Under the pieces are notes generated by a model. That model was not told the DNA's origin. It ran no database searches and saw only the letters and a program-made list of their open reading frames with translations. A stretch of DNA of 64,000 bases from Nipponacmea schrenckii (taxonomy: Eukaryota; Mollusca; Gastropoda; Lottiidae), in assembly GCA_030562195.1 (NCBI GenBank), contig CM060200.1, forward strand, positions 16,058,001 to 16,122,000, given 5' to 3'. Of the stretch, positions 63,827 through 64,000 are shown one piece after another. The position numbers were made by a program, and so were the translations under genes. Position 1 is the first letter of the stretch. Each line of letters starts with the position of its first letter.

Positions 63827-64000
63827 TGTGCAAATTTGAAGTAAAATCACAAGGTACAAAAATGTTTACGACGTCGTCAAGTAGATGACGTCACCAAACA
63901 AGGCCATCTTTGAAAAAGAAAGCCTTTGCTGGCATACCACAAATTGAAACTTAAAAATCCTTTGAATAATCACTGTATAGATGTTGATTACAGTTCCTCC
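63827..64000 (-). promoter_or_regulatory. LINE 5' UTR / internal promoter region
   Basis: The stretch upstream of ORF1 contains ACGACGTCGTC (about 63867-63877) and TGACGTCA (63887-63894). A TGACGTCA also precedes the related ORF1 at 21278. A conserved CRE-like site in the 5' UTR of both copies fits an internal promoter. Confidence 0.4.

Larger units (their letters stand above)
53557..63960 (-). mobile_element. CR1-like LINE, split by an LTR retrotransposon
   Basis: Read on the minus strand: ORF1 (63826 to about 62309) with an esterase domain, then an APE-type endonuclease (62131-61660 continuing at 55655-55370), then reverse transcriptase (about 55366-53557). The 5,996-bp LTR element lies at 55660-61655 inside the endonuclease. 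Taking it out together with one TAAT copy restores a continuous frame across the junction. Stops and frameshifts (55004, 54245, about 53640, about 63350) show the LINE is inactive. Excluding the insertion it is about 4.4 kb, a normal length. The fragment at 21125-22020 belongs to the same family. Confidence 0.88.

Overview
This 64-kb window is AT-rich animal nuclear DNA made almost entirely of mobile elements in nested and tandem arrangement. The element spectrum (Polinton/Maverick with animal-virus-type genes, DIRS, Ty3/gypsy with a chromodomain, CR1-like LINEs with an esterase ORF1, THAP-type DNA transposons, GGAC microsatellite with a terminal hairpin) suggests a marine invertebrate. A lophotrochozoan such as a mollusc is my best guess, but no host gene here proves it. 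There are no rRNA, tRNA or bacterial features. Nearly every coding stretch is a broken transposon gene. The DIRS element is the one complete, uninterrupted set.

Region 1 (1-16.4 kb) is a rearranged Polinton/adintovirus-like element. On the minus strand, in order of transcription, lie a short unknown ORF, a phospholipase A2-like protein, a DDE integrase, an adenain-type protease, a fibre-like coiled-coil protein, a two-membrane-segment protein and a protein-primed family B DNA polymerase. A capsid-like gene and two small genes run convergently on the plus strand. The polymerase end is multiplied: one inverted copy (1-2.3 kb), a direct duplication of the capsid/polymerase block (2.28-5.92 and 5.93-12.5 kb) and a 1,546-bp tandem duplication. 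All polymerase copies are broken. A minisatellite and a LINE fragment interrupt the fibre gene.

Region 2 (16.4-22.3 kb) holds a 20-bp inverted pair, a tandem repeat ending in GGAC microsatellite and hairpin, a frameshifted THAP exon, and pieces of two LINEs.

Region 3 (22.3-43.5 kb) is bounded by 33-bp inverted repeats and perfect 8-bp target duplications (GATTTGTA). I interpret it as one P-like transposon. THAP-domain exons start 105 bp inside its left end. A complete DIRS retrotransposon sits in its first intron, and a 14-kb array of about 1-kb noncoding units with poly-A tails fills its right half. Without these insertions about 2.7 kb remains.

Region 4 (43.5-53.2 kb) continues with related 2-kb noncoding units. 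A 1,659-bp TTAA-flanked element interrupts one of them. It carries the first exons of a P2X7-C-like gene and a THAP gene, convergent, each behind an inverted copy of the same promoter-like sequence. The empty target site survives in a neighbouring repeat copy.

Region 5 (53.4-64 kb) is a minus-strand CR1-like LINE (esterase ORF1, endonuclease, reverse transcriptase) split inside its endonuclease domain by a 5,996-bp Ty3/gypsy retrotransposon with 223-bp LTRs and a TAAT target duplication.
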